From assembly GCF_000186865.1 (NCBI RefSeq), contig NW_008705581.1, positions 522,660 to 568,270 of the forward strand: a stretch of DNA of 45,611 bases, given 5' to 3'. Each line of letters starts with the position of its first letter. The first letter of the stretch is position 1. This document shows positions 33,834 to 43,032 of this stretch, piece after piece. The translations under genes and the position numbers were made by a program. Under the pieces are notes generated by a model. It was not told where the DNA came from and ran no database searches. It saw nothing but the letters and a program-made list of their open reading frames with translations. The stretch comes from Aureococcus anophagefferens. Taxonomy: Eukaryota; Sar; Pelagophyceae; Pelagomonadales; Pelagomonadaceae.

Positions 33834-35731
33834 ATGCTGCCACCCATCCTCTCCGCGTCGAAGCTCGATGAGCTCGAAATCATGGGCCGCGGCAAGCAAA
33901 ACCCCGCGCCGCCGTCCCTGCAGACGACCACGAAGAGCCTCTGCGGCTCCCTGCGGCGCGCGGCGGCGCGGCGCGGGGGCGAAGCGGTCGCCGTCGCCGC
34001 CGTCGTCGCCGCGATCGCCGCCACGCACGACGTCGGCGCCTGCGCGACGTGGGCCGCGGCGATGGCGCCGCCCGCGGTCGCCGCGGCGGTCGCGTACCAG
34101 TACTTTTTGCGGTTCCGCGTCTACGGCGCGTGGCCGAGCGCGCCGTTCCCGACGACGTTGCCGCTGCTCGGCAACGCCGTCGTCGCCGCGCCGGCCTTCA
34201 TGCGGTTTCTGTTGCGGGAGGCGAAGAAGCGCGACGGCCTGTTCCTCTTCTGGCCGGGCGGCGTGCGGCCCATGTGCGTCGTCGCGACTCCCGCGGCGGC
34301 CAAGGCCGTGCTCGGGTCGTCGCGGGCCTTCCCCAAGGGCGAGGACTACCGCGACAAGTTCGGGTTGGTGTTCGGCGACGGCCTCGTGACGAGCATGGGC
34401 GAGAAGCACGCGCGCGCGCGCCGCGTTTTGGGAAAGTACTTCGCGAAGCCGCGCTTGGAGGCCCACGCGCCGTCCATCGCCGCCATCTTCGACTCGACGG
34501 CCGACGAGCTCTGGGACGCGCGCCTCGCCGACGGGCCCTGCGACATCGACGTGCAGGAGTTCTTCCACATCGCGACGCTGCGCGCGTTCTGTTCTGCGAT
34601 GATCGGCGAGGACATTTTGACCTGGAAGCTCGAGGGCTACGAGGCGCGGGGCGCCGTGGCCAAGTACGTGGCCACGGAGGTGAGCTTCGGGTCCAACGTC
34701 GTGGGCGAGCACATGCTCTACAACATCCCGATGTCGCGGGCGTTCCCGCGCGTGCGGCGCCTCGCGGCGTCGTGCGCGGCCGTGCGGCGCCAGGTCTTCA
34801 TGCCCTTGATCGAGCGGCGGCGGGCCATGGTGCGGGCGGGCGCGGCGCCCGACGACTGCCTCACGGCGCTCGTCGCGAGCGACGGCGACGAGGCGTTCTC
34901 GGACGACGATTTGCTAGATCAGTTGGTCACCCTGGTCGGCGCGGGCCACGACACGTCGGCCTACTTTTGCTGCTACGGCGCGTTGATGCTCGCGAAGCAC
35001 CCGGACGTGCAGGCGCGGCTCCGCGCGGAGCTCTCGGAGGGAAAGAGCGACTGGTCGGACTCTCTCCTGAAACGCGTCGTCATGGAGGTGCTCCGGTTGT
35101 ACCCCGTGATCCCCATGGTCACGCGCCAGTGCGCGAAGGCGACGGACCTGGTCGACGACCACGGCGCGAAGAAGCGCGTGCCCCAGGGGTCGCGCGTGCT
35201 CGTGCCCTTCTTTTTGATGAACCGGCTCCCGCGGCTCTGGGGCGACGACGCCGCGGCCTTCGACCCGGACCGCTGGCTGCCCCACCAGCGGGCGCACCGC
35301 TCCGACGGCGTCATGCTCGCGAGCCAGGGTTTTTTGCCGTTCGGCTACGGCGGCCGCACGCAGGGCAGCAAAAGAGAGCGAAATTCCCACCTTCAAAGGC
35401 TCCGATCTCGGCCGTTTTCCACTCGTTTCGGCTGATTTTTGGACGAGCGATCATCTCTCGGAACGGTCTCGAAGCGTGGATGCTTTTTCCAGAACGCGCG
35501 CGCGCGGAACACTCACGTTGAAGCGACGTTGAATCACCCTTTTGCTGCCCAGGCCGCACGTGCATCGGCTACGCGCTCGCGCTCCTCGAGATGCGCGTCT
35601 TCTTCGGCCGGCTCCTGGACCGCTACGTCCTCGAGGACGTCCCCGGCTTCGCGCCGACGATCAAGGCCGGCGTCTCGCTCACCGTCGAGAACCCCAAGGG
35701 CATCAAGGTCCGCTTCCGCAAGCGGGTCTAG
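33834..35731 (+). CDS. Cytochrome P450 with an introner inside the heme-binding signature
   Basis: The exons are 33834-35352 and 35553-35731, giving 565 residues. Hydrophobic N-terminal helices (about 45-90) anchor it to membrane and precede PFPTTLPLLGNAV, a Pro-rich hinge. The I-helix has AGHDTS (from 370), the K-helix EVLR (418) and the heme loop FGYGGRTCIG with the iron-ligating Cys510. It is a microsomal-type monooxygenase of unknown substrate; the general form resembles CYP4/CYP97-like clans, a weak guess. The introner splits the heme loop after the first base of a Gly codon and must be removed for any functional enzyme. GC-AG, phase 1. Confidence 0.92.
35361..35552 (+). mobile_element. 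Introner family A, copy A7 (intron 35353-35552), variant terminal repeats
   Basis: The 192-bp element is flanked by GCCGCACG at 35353-35360 and 35553-35560. GC donor, AG acceptor, phase 1. The inner repeats are GGGCAGCAAAAG / CTTTTGCTGCCC, differing from other copies by matched changes on both sides. The interior is in the sense class. Confidence 0.96.
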
Positions 35732-35879
35732 GTGCGGCTCGGCTTTTATATACACAGTATGGTGCTCTTAAAACGAGAGAGGCGGGGTGGTCTTCTTGCC
35801 GCGGCCGCTCGAAGCGGCGGCGGGGACCGGCGCCAGGGTGAAGCGTCGGAGCGAACGGGGCGAGCGCGGCGCGGGTCGA

Positions 35880-36938
35880 TCAGTACGTCTTCTTCGGGTC
35901 GATTTTCTCGCCGGTCTTGGGGTCGAAGCCGTAGACGGCGAGCTTGGCCTTGTGCATGATGTTGGGCCCCCGGAAGACGCCGAGCTTGAGCATGGGCCAG
36001 ATGCCCAAAAAGTAGGGCAGGTCGATGCCCGGGCGCCAGTGCGCGCGCGGGTGGATGTGGTGCCACGCGTGGTAGGCCTCGCCGAAGACGTTCGACAGGG
36101 GGTCCAGGGGGATGTCGCGGGCGTGGCACTCGCCGTTGGCCTCGTGGGCGCCGCCGTCCTCGGGCGTGTGGAAGGCGACGTTGAAGTACATCGTCGCGAG
36201 CTGGCAGACCATGCCGCTGAGCATGGAGATGTAGATCGCGTAGGGCGCGCCGCCGAGCTTGTAGCAGATCGCGTGCGTCACGAAGACGGGCACCATGTGG
36301 AAGGTCTCGCCGTAGACCAGTTCCGGGAACTTCATGTGGTCCCCGACGTACTCCTCGTCGATGCCGCGGCCGAAGGGGCCCTCCGCGCCCGGTAAATAAG
36401 TCCAGCCGACCCAGGCGTAGAGCGGGTTGAAGCAGACGGGCGTGTGGGGGTCCTCCTCCGTGTCGCACTTGGCGTGGTGCCGCCGGTGCTTCGACGCCCA
36501 CCAGAGCGGCGGGCCCTGGGAAGCCATGCAGCCCAGCCACCAGAGCACGAACTGCGCGGCCCGGCCGCACTGGAAGCCCTTGTGGGAGAAGTAGCGGTGC
36601 AGGCTCAAAGACATGCCGAAGCACTCGCGGAAGAGGTAGAGCGCGAACATGGGCTTGAGCATCCACGTCCGGAACTCGGCGCGGTACGCGTAGGCGAGGT
36701 ACGCGAAGATGGGCAGCTCCAGCAGGTAGAGCGGGCTCAGCTGGACGCCCGGCAGGTCCTCGAAGAGGAGGTTCAGGCGCTTGTCCAGGGGGTAGGGCTT
36801 GTGGGCGGCGTTGAAGCGCGGCATGGGCAGGTCCCAGCGGCCCCGCTTCGCCGCCGGCGCCGCGGCCTGCGTCTCCGGGGCGCCGTCGGAGTCGTCATCG
36901 GCCACGACGGCCGACTTGGGGTCCGGGGGCAGGCACAT
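35880..36938 (-). CDS. Delta-9-type acyl desaturase
   Basis: The 352-residue membrane di-iron desaturase has all three His boxes: HRYFSH (114-119), HRRHH (151-155) and HAWHH (290-294). Hydrophobic pairs lie between them. Spacing and sequence (SLHRYFSHKGF, WWASKHRRHH, EAYHAWHHIHPR) fit stearoyl/acyl-lipid delta-9 desaturases, which introduce the first double bond in saturated fatty acids. There is no fused cytochrome b5 domain. ATG 36938 is the first in frame; the open frame to 36992 begins without ATG. The protein lacks an obvious plastid leader, so an ER location is likelier. Confidence 0.9.
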   Translation of the reverse strand: MCLPPDPKSAVVADDDSDGAPETQAAAPAAKRGRWDLPMPRFNAAHKPYPLDKRLNLLFEDLPGVQLSPLYLLELPIFAYLAYAYRAEFRTWMLKPMFALYLFRECFGMSLSLHRYFSHKGFQCGRAAQFVLWWLGCMASQGPPLWWASKHRRHHAKCDTEEDPHTPVCFNPLYAWVGWTYLPGAEGPFGRGIDEEYVGDHMKFPELVYGETFHMVPVFVTHAICYKLGGAPYAIYISMLSGMVCQLATMYFNVAFHTPEDGGAHEANGECHARDIPLDPLSNVFGEAYHAWHHIHPRAHWRPGIDLPYFLGIWPMLKLGVFRGPNIMHKAKLAVYGFDPKTGEKIDPKKTY

Positions 36939-37139
36939 GCCTGCGACTGCGCACGGGGTCGGCTCGGGGCTGTGCGGATTCGTGCGCGCCACTGAAAAGC
37001 TGCCCAGCGTTTTTCTACCACCGTGGCGCCGCGTCGATTATCGACGAGCGCTCGGCGGATCGGAGCCAGCTCGTGGTCGACCTTGCCGTTGGGGCAGCAT
37101 GGGAAGCATGGGAACTCCGTAGCGCGCGAGTGCTTACTC

Positions 37140-39003
37140 ATGCACCCCTGGTCGGGCGGCCCCAATGGCCGAGCCGCGAGCGGCATGATCACGCCGTCGC
37201 GGCGCCTCGAATTGGCCCAGGAGCGGCTGCTCCTGAAGCGCCAGCCCGAGCTCTGCGTCGTCGGCAAGGGCGCCGTCGTCCGCGCGGGCGTGGAGCTCGA
37301 CAGCGAGGTCCTGGTCACGCTGCCGCGGGGCGACGTCGTCGTCGTCGCCGAGGAGCGCTACCTCGGGTCGAAGCAGCGGGCGCGCATCGTGAAGCCCGTG
37401 TGCGGCTGGGTGAGCCGCCGCTGCGTCGGCGTCAACGAGGAGATCGAGCACGAGGACGACGTGCAGGTCTGCGTCGCCTTCGACGGCGCCTACGCGCCGC
37501 TGCTGGAGCTGTGGCTGGAGCACTTTGAGCCCATCGCCCTCGCGCGGCCGGCGACGATGCTCCACGTGCTGTGCCTCGACGAGGCCGCGGAGGACGCGCT
37601 CCGGGGCATCCGGCTCCGCTTTTCGCGGCTGCGCGTCGGCGCGTACCGCGCGGACCTCCCGAACGACGCGTTGCTCAACGAGCAGGCCATCGGCAGGCAG
37701 ATGCGCCGGCTCGCCCACATCTGGCGCGCGCGCCTCGACTTCGTGACGGCCGTCGCGCTCGCCTGTGCCGAAACCAAATCTTCAACCCGACTTCAATGTG
37801 AGCATATTCGAATGTTTTGACACAAGCTCTTCGGCCGTGCTTCGAGAACTCGACGAGAGCGATCGATCCGTCCAAAAATCAGCCGAATCGACTTCGATTT
37901 GACCGAGCTAGAGAATTCTCAAGTTTGGTCGGGACCACCCAAACCAGTGGTTGGTTTCCACACAGGCGCTCGCGGCGCCCGTGGGCGCTCCGGTCATCCA
38001 CAGCGACGTCGACGCGTTCTGGATTTCGGACCCCATCCCCGACCTCCAGCGCCGGCGGAAGCGCAAGCTCAAGGCCGGCGTCCAGCTCGCGACGGAGCGG
38101 CCCGTCGCGGCCTTCTCCCGCGACTTCGGCGCGTGGTTCCAGGGCGCCAAGTCGTTCGGCCTCTGCCCCGGATTCTATTGTATTTGGCGCACGGACAAGG
38201 GCGTGGACCTCCTCCGCGAGTGGCGCGACAAGCTCGGCCCGGAGACCATCGTGTCCGACGACCAGAAGGCCATCAACGACGTCTACGACGCGGACACGAT
38301 CCGCGCGCACCGGGACTTCATCGTCCTCCCCTACGACAAGTACGCGCGGTGCAAGCGGGGCCACCCGACCAGAGGCGTGCCCTGCGTCTGGCACCCCTAC
38401 ATGGAGCGCACGTTCCCGCCGACGCCAGTCGCCGACAAGGTCGCGGTCATGGGCTCGATCTCGCGCCAGCTCCGGTCGGGCGACACGTCGACGCTCGACG
38501 CGTTCCACGGGCTACTGGAGGCGGGCGACGACAAGGCGTCGGCGGCGCGCCTCGAGCGGGAGAAGCTCACGGGCCGGCGGCCCTTCCTGACGGCGGATTT
38601 CTTGTTCAACGGGGCGTCGGGCGCGCCGGAGTTCGGGCTGCGATCTTCCGTGCCTTTGAAGAAGCAGCCCAAGCCGAAGGGCGCCCGGCTCAGCCACCTC
38701 GACTCCATGCTCTTCGAGAAGTCCATGGGCGCGCGCATGCAGGCGCGCCTCTTCCAGAAGGTGAACCGCATCCGCGACGAGAAGCAGAAGATCGCCGACG
38801 AGGCGCGGCGCGCGGCCGAGGCCGAGGAGGCCGCCGCGGCGGAGGCGCGGCGCCAGGAGGAGGAGGCCAGCGCCATCAACGCCTGGGGCAGCGGCGACGA
38901 CGACCAGTCCTACGACGAGCTCAAGCACCTCAACGAGCGGTCCGCGCTCTCGCTCAAAGGCCGCGCGACGTCCACGGACCACCTGGCCCGCCTTTACGGG
39001 TGA
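37140..39003 (+). CDS. GT77/DUF271-like nucleotide-diphospho-sugar transferase with one introner
   Basis: The exons are 37140 (or 37185)-37754 and 37966-39003, giving 550 or 535 residues. The N-terminal region (about 20-90) is a compact unknown domain with GKGAVVRAG and GWVSRR, like an SH3-type fold. The transferase part has the pattern of the Nucleotid_trans family: VCVAFDGAYAPLLELWLEHF, then IWRARLDFVTAV, and after the introner GAPVIHSDVDAFWISDP with the metal-binding DVD. CIWRTDKGVDLLREW and SDDQKAIND follow. The C-terminus is a coiled coil (EARRAAEAEEAAAAEARRQE). No signal peptide or anchor is clear. Introner: GC-AG, phase 0. Confidence 0.78.
37763..37965 (+). mobile_element. Introner family B, copy B4 (intron 37755-37965)
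   Basis: The 203-bp element is flanked by GCGCTCGC at 37755-37762 and 37966-37973. GC donor, AG acceptor, phase 0, 211-nt intron. The left end CTGTGCCGAAACC has two changes against the right end GGTTTCCACACAG. The interior is very close to copy B2 and in the same, sense, orientation. Confidence 0.95.
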
Positions 39004-39006
39004 GAA

Positions 39007-39909
39007 TTACATCTTCCCGAACGCGTCGATGAACTTGCCGAGGCCGTCGAAGAGGCCCGCGACGGGGTCGCCCTCGCCCTCGACGGGGTTGCACTCGAAG
39101 TAGAGGTCCTCGAGCTCCTCCGAGTTGGGCTGGCGGTCGAAGTTGCGCAGGAAGCGGTAGCCGTCGGGCACGCTCGAGTCCTCCTGCCAGACCGTGTACC
39201 GCTGCGGGTACGTCCGCGCCAGCGCGCCCCAGTCCAGCGTCCGCAGGTAGTAGCACGGCGCGAGCTTGTCCAAGAGCCGCTCCTTGAACATGCGGCCGGC
39301 CATGCCGTAGCCCGTCGTGCCCATGTCCACGAGCTCCGGATTCAACAAGGCGATCGGCAAATTCTTCTCGCCGCAGTCGAGCACGAGCGCCTCGCACGCG
39401 TCGCGCTCCGGCGCGCGCGGGCAGAGCACGAAGACCGCGGCGTCGCCCTTCTCGAGCTTGTCGCGGGGAAACCCGGCGAGCCGCACGTTCGGCGGCACGA
39501 GCGCCTCGTCCAAATCGTCGAGCTTCCAGTCCTTCTTCGCCAGCGCCGCCGCGCCCGCGTCGGGGAAGAAGAGGCACAGCGTCTCGTCCTCCTCGAGCTC
39601 CAGCGCCCACTCGATGGCGACGTCGCGCGCGAAGTCGAGGCTCAGCTTCAGCTGCGTGTACGTCGCGTCGCCCATGGACGTGTCGAAGTCGAGGCGCAGC
39701 ATGCGGTTGCCGTCGCCGATGGACTTGAGCAGGCCCTGGCTCGCGTCCTGCACCGCGCCGTCGAAGCTGTCGGAGAGCGCCGTCGCGTCCGCGAGCTCGG
39801 AAGTCGTGGGCTCGCTCGTCGTCGACGAGCGCGGGAGCGTGGGCTGGCGCGCGGGCGCGCGCAGGAACGCGACCGCCGGCGCGAGCAGCAGCGCTGCGCG
39901 CATGATCAT
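39007..39909 (-). CDS. DUF1995 (LPA3-like) plastid protein
   Basis: The 300-residue protein starts at ATG 39909 (39903 also possible). The leader MRAALLLAPAVAFLRAPARQP has the Phe after a signal cleavage site and an AP motif, as in heterokont plastid proteins. The body shows DUF1995 features: ETLCLFFPDAGAAALAKKDW, LLNPELVDMGTTGYGMAGRMF and a C-terminal aromatic segment CYYLRTLDWGALARTYPQRY. Plant relatives such as LPA3 assist photosystem II assembly; that role is inferred here. The stop lies three bases from the end of the convergent gene at 39003. Confidence 0.8.
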   Translation of the reverse strand: MIMRAALLLAPAVAFLRAPARQPTLPRSSTTSEPTTSELADATALSDSFDGAVQDASQGLLKSIGDGNRMLRLDFDTSMGDATYTQLKLSLDFARDVAIEWALELEEDETLCLFFPDAGAAALAKKDWKLDDLDEALVPPNVRLAGFPRDKLEKGDAAVFVLCPRAPERDACEALVLDCGEKNLPIALLNPELVDMGTTGYGMAGRMFKERLLDKLAPCYYLRTLDWGALARTYPQRYTVWQEDSSVPDGYRFLRNFDRQPNSEELEDLYFECNPVEGEGDPVAGLFDGLGKFIDAFGKM

Positions 39910-40124
39910 GCTGCCGCAGAACTGAGTCGAGCTGCGGCGACGCGCGGCTCGCCGTACGCGGCGCTGCGCGCGCCTCGCGAGGCGCCGACACACGCGTGCG
40001 CAAACGGCCTCCCGCCGGGAAAGGAAAGAAAACGACAAAGCCTCGGGTAACACAGACAGCCTCGGGTCGCGGGCGAGCGGGGCGGGGCGGAAGGCGGGCG
40101 CGCCGCCGCGCGGGGCGACGGGGA
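39910..40124. other. Intergenic spacer of 215 bases between two minus-strand genes
   Basis: The region lies downstream of the heat-shock factor gene (stop at 40125) and upstream of the DUF1995 gene. It should contain the HSF 3' end and the DUF1995 promoter. A short direct repeat ACAGCCTCGGGT / AAGCCTCGGGTAAC occurs near 40035-40070. No gene or mobile element was recognised. Confidence 0.4.
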
Positions 40125-40637
40125 TCAGTGGGTCCGCGTCTTCTTCGCCGGCGGCGCGTCCTCGGCCGGCGCCTCGGCCGGCGCCGGCGCCTCGGCCGCC
40201 GCGGCGCCCGCGGGCGCCGCGAACGCGGCCGCGTCGAGCGTCGGCGCGCCGTTGGGGAACTGGACGTCGGTCTGGTTCTGGAGCGTCTGCTGCATGGCGT
40301 TGGTCATCATGGACATCATCATCATCATGGGCCCGCCCATGGTCGACATGGCCTCCTCGAGGCCCTCGGGCGGCGGCGGGAGGCCCGCGGCCGCGGCGTC
40401 GTCGGCCGTGCCCGGGAAGAGGTCCGCGAGGGACGGCTGGGCCGGCGCGCTGGCGCGGAGGGACGCGATTAGATCGTCGTTGGCCTTGATCTGCTCCTTG
40501 AGGAGCTTCGTCTCCTCCTCGATCTTCCGGAGCCGGTCGTTCTCCGCCTTGAGCGTCCGGACCTCCGCCTCGAGCTCGGACATGCGGCGCATCCAGGAGC
40601 CCGGGTTCGACGCGTCGCCGGGCTGGCCCATGGACGC

Positions 40638-40668
<31 letters not shown>

Positions 40669-41408
40669 ATCATCGGGTGGATCGGGTTGAGCGCGGCGTC
40701 GAGCGGCCCGCCGGCCATGCCGCCGAGCGCGGACCGCTCCCACATCTCGCGGGCCATCAGCTCCTCGCGCATGGTCTGGGCGCCCTTGCGCTGGACGAGG
40801 GGCAGCAGGTCGTCGCGGCCGCGCTGGAAGTGCGGGTGCTCGAAGCAGACGTCCTTCGAGTCGCGCTGCACCGAGGGCACCTTGTGGAACTGGTACATGT
40901 TGAGGAGGCGCGTGAAGGAGTTGAAGTTGCGGTGGCGGAAGAACTTGGGGCAGATCTCCGACGCGAAGCGCTCCGCCTCCTTGATGACGATCTGCGTGCC
41001 GTCCTCGGACCACGCGATGATCTCCGGGTCGCAGACGCGCAGGAGCGTGTAGACCGTGCGCACGAAGCCGGGCACCTCGTCGACGGCGACGATGCAGCGC
41101 CGGCGCTTCATGACCATGGCCGCGTTGTGGAGCATCTCCGCCGCGTCCTTCATGCCGCGCTCGCTGTCGCCGGGCTTCATCATCTGCATGCCCGGGCTCA
41201 TGCCCGGCGGCATGGGGCCGCCGGCCATCTGGCCCATCATGGTCGCGCCGCCGCACTGGGCCGCGAGGAACGCGGCCTCGGGCGTGCCGGGCATGGGCAT
41301 GCCCATGGGCGGCATGCCGGGCATGCCGCCGGGCATGCCCCGCGGCGCCATGGGCATCATGGGCTGCTGCATGCCGTTGGGCCCCATGGGCGGCGGCATG
41401 GGCTGCAT
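40125..41408 (-). CDS. Heat-shock factor-type transcription factor
   Basis: The 427-residue protein has a Met/Pro/Gly-rich N-terminus (about 1-85). The HSF DNA-binding domain follows at about 108-205, with VPGFVRTVYTLLRV, IIAWSEDGTQIVI, CPKFFRHRNFNSFTRLLNMY and FEHPHFQRGRDDLL. A Gln/Met tract leads into an oligomerisation coiled coil (MSELEAEVRTLKAENDRLRK). The C-terminal region is acidic/Ala-rich, with a Met-rich patch and a basic end PAKKTRTH that may be a nuclear signal. HSFs bind nGAAn repeats as trimers. I saw no clear canonical heat-shock element in its own upstream region. Confidence 0.9.
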
Positions 41409-41757
41409 GGCGGTCGGTGCTCGGTGCCGCGCGTGCGACGACGCGGCGCTGGGCGACGGCGCGAGAGAACGGTTCGGCCGAGTTTGGGCTGCTCCTAGGC
41501 TTCCGGCAACCCTTTTCCAGCAATTGCACGTTCGGAACGCTGCAGACTTCACGTCATTTACAGTCGTGGGAAACGTCGCCCCGGGCTTTCCGTATCTTTC
41601 TCGACGGCGGCCCGTATCCCATGACGCGGCTTTCGATATCTGCTCCGTGCTGTAACCACCGTCTCCCAATTTTGCTCGAGTGGTGGAACATCCCCGTGGG
41701 CCCGCCGCGCCGCACCCGGTTCCAGCGCGCAGCCTTGTTCGCGAAAGCGGCTGCCCG
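41409..41757. promoter_or_regulatory. Divergent intergenic region of 349 bases
   Basis: The region lies between the HSF start (41408, minus) and the coiled-coil gene start (41758, plus). The middle (41500-41690) is AT-richer. It contains a bZIP/CRE-like ACGTCA at 41551-41556 and isolated GAA/TTC words (for example TTCGGAA at 41531), but no properly spaced heat-shock element. No RNA gene or repeat was seen. Confidence 0.45.
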
Positions 41758-43011
41758 ATGGTCTTCGCCGTGCGCTGCACGCCGCGCGTGGACCCCTACC
41801 TGGTCCAGCAGTTCATGGTCGCCCTCGACAGCGCCCTCATCCGCGTGAGCAACAGCGCCCACATGCTCGAGCGCGGCGAGCTCGAGGCCCACGTGCCCGA
41901 CGTGGGCCACGGGTCCCTCATGGCGAAGCTGCCCCAGCGCGGGGGCGCCCAGGTGCCGCGGCAGCACTTCGTGTCCGTCGTCGGCACGGAGCTCGAGGAT
42001 TTGGACACGGAGCACTGCGTGCTCAAGTGCGGCGAGCTGCTCCAGATGGTCATGAACGTCGAGGGCGACCGGGCCGAGGCGGCCTGCCGCGAGCGGCTCA
42101 ACGCCCAGCGGGCCGAGCACGACATGTTCTGCCTCGACCTGAGGGCGCGCTTCGACGTCCAAAAGGCCGAGCTCGCGCGCGTCAACGACGACCTGCGCAA
42201 GGAGATCGCGCGCCTCAATTTGGAGCTCGAGGACGCCGCGCGGACCGCCGCCGAGGCGCACGCGAAGATCGTCGAGGCCAACGAGAAGGCGGAGGACTAC
42301 CGCCGGAAGTGGGTCGAGGCGCAGGACGACAAGTTCAACAAGGAGCGCGCGGCGCTCGAGCGCGAGAACTACGCGACGCGGCTGCTGGCCCAGCGCCGCG
42401 AGATCGACGAGCTCGAGCGCGTCGCCAAGGGCCACGCGGAAGAGAAGCAGCTGCTGGAGAACGAGATCCAGCACCTCAACGAGCGCATCCGCCTCATCAA
42501 GCTCAAGAAGAACACGTCCTTCGTCGCCATGTGCGCGTCGGACGTCTTCTGCGGCCAGTTCGACGACGATGGCGACCTGCTGGACAAGCACGGCCTCGCG
42601 CCCGAGGAGTACGACCCGAAGCTCCGCGGCGTGAAAAACGGCGACGGCTACGACCAGTCCGAGCTCAACGGCGTGTCCGAGTTCGTGAACCGGGCCATCG
42701 ACGGCGGCTTCCAGGAGGAACTGATGCCCAAGGCCATGCGCAAGCCCAAGGAGGCGTCGATGACGGACCCCGCGCCCGCGCCGCCGCGCGACGCGCCCGC
42801 GTCCTCGGGCCGCGAGGCGCCGCTCGGCCGCGTGGACGAGAACTTCCCGCCGGAGCCGGCGGGGCCGTCGGCGTCGGCGTTCCTCGAGGAGATGCTCCCG
42901 CCGCCCGTGGAGCCCCTGCGCCCGGGCCCGACGAAGCACGAGCAGAGCGCGCGCGGCCGCCTCTTCGGCGGCGTCTCCGACGACGACAACTCCACCGTGA
43001 CGACGCAGTAG
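41758..43011 (+). CDS. Coiled-coil protein, unknown function
   Basis: The 417-residue protein starts at ATG 41758 with a globular N-terminus of about 105 residues (RVDPYLVQQFMVALDSALIR, HFVSVVGTELEDLDTEH). A long coiled coil runs from about 105 to 255 (RLNAQRAEHDMFCLDLRARF, RVNDDLRKEIARLNLELEDA, RREIDELERVAKGHAEEKQL). A conserved-looking segment NTSFVAMCASDVFCGQFDDDG follows the coil, and the last 120 residues are Pro-rich and disordered. I do not recognise the family. Confidence 0.65.
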   Translation: MVFAVRCTPRVDPYLVQQFMVALDSALIRVSNSAHMLERGELEAHVPDVGHGSLMAKLPQRGGAQVPRQHFVSVVGTELEDLDTEHCVLKCGELLQMVMNVEGDRAEAACRERLNAQRAEHDMFCLDLRARFDVQKAELARVNDDLRKEIARLNLELEDAARTAAEAHAKIVEANEKAEDYRRKWVEAQDDKFNKERAALERENYATRLLAQRREIDELERVAKGHAEEKQLLENEIQHLNERIRLIKLKKNTSFVAMCASDVFCGQFDDDGDLLDKHGLAPEEYDPKLRGVKNGDGYDQSELNGVSEFVNRAIDGGFQEELMPKAMRKPKEASMTDPAPAPPRDAPASSGREAPLGRVDENFPPEPAGPSASAFLEEMLPPPVEPLRPGPTKHEQSARGRLFGGVSDDDNSTVTTQ

Positions 43012-43032
43012 CTTTGGGCCCTAAGTCGAGCG

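Noticed and set aside
1..37965. CRISPR-like or satellite interpretation of the repeated 192-203-bp units
   Set aside because: The copies are dispersed by kilobases, each has its own target duplication, and they lie inside genes. There are no regularly spaced short repeats.
41409..41757. Heat-shock elements controlling the HSF gene itself
   Set aside because: GAA and TTC words are present but not in the required inverted five-base spacing. The closest (GAACGGTTC near 41467) has a three-base gap.
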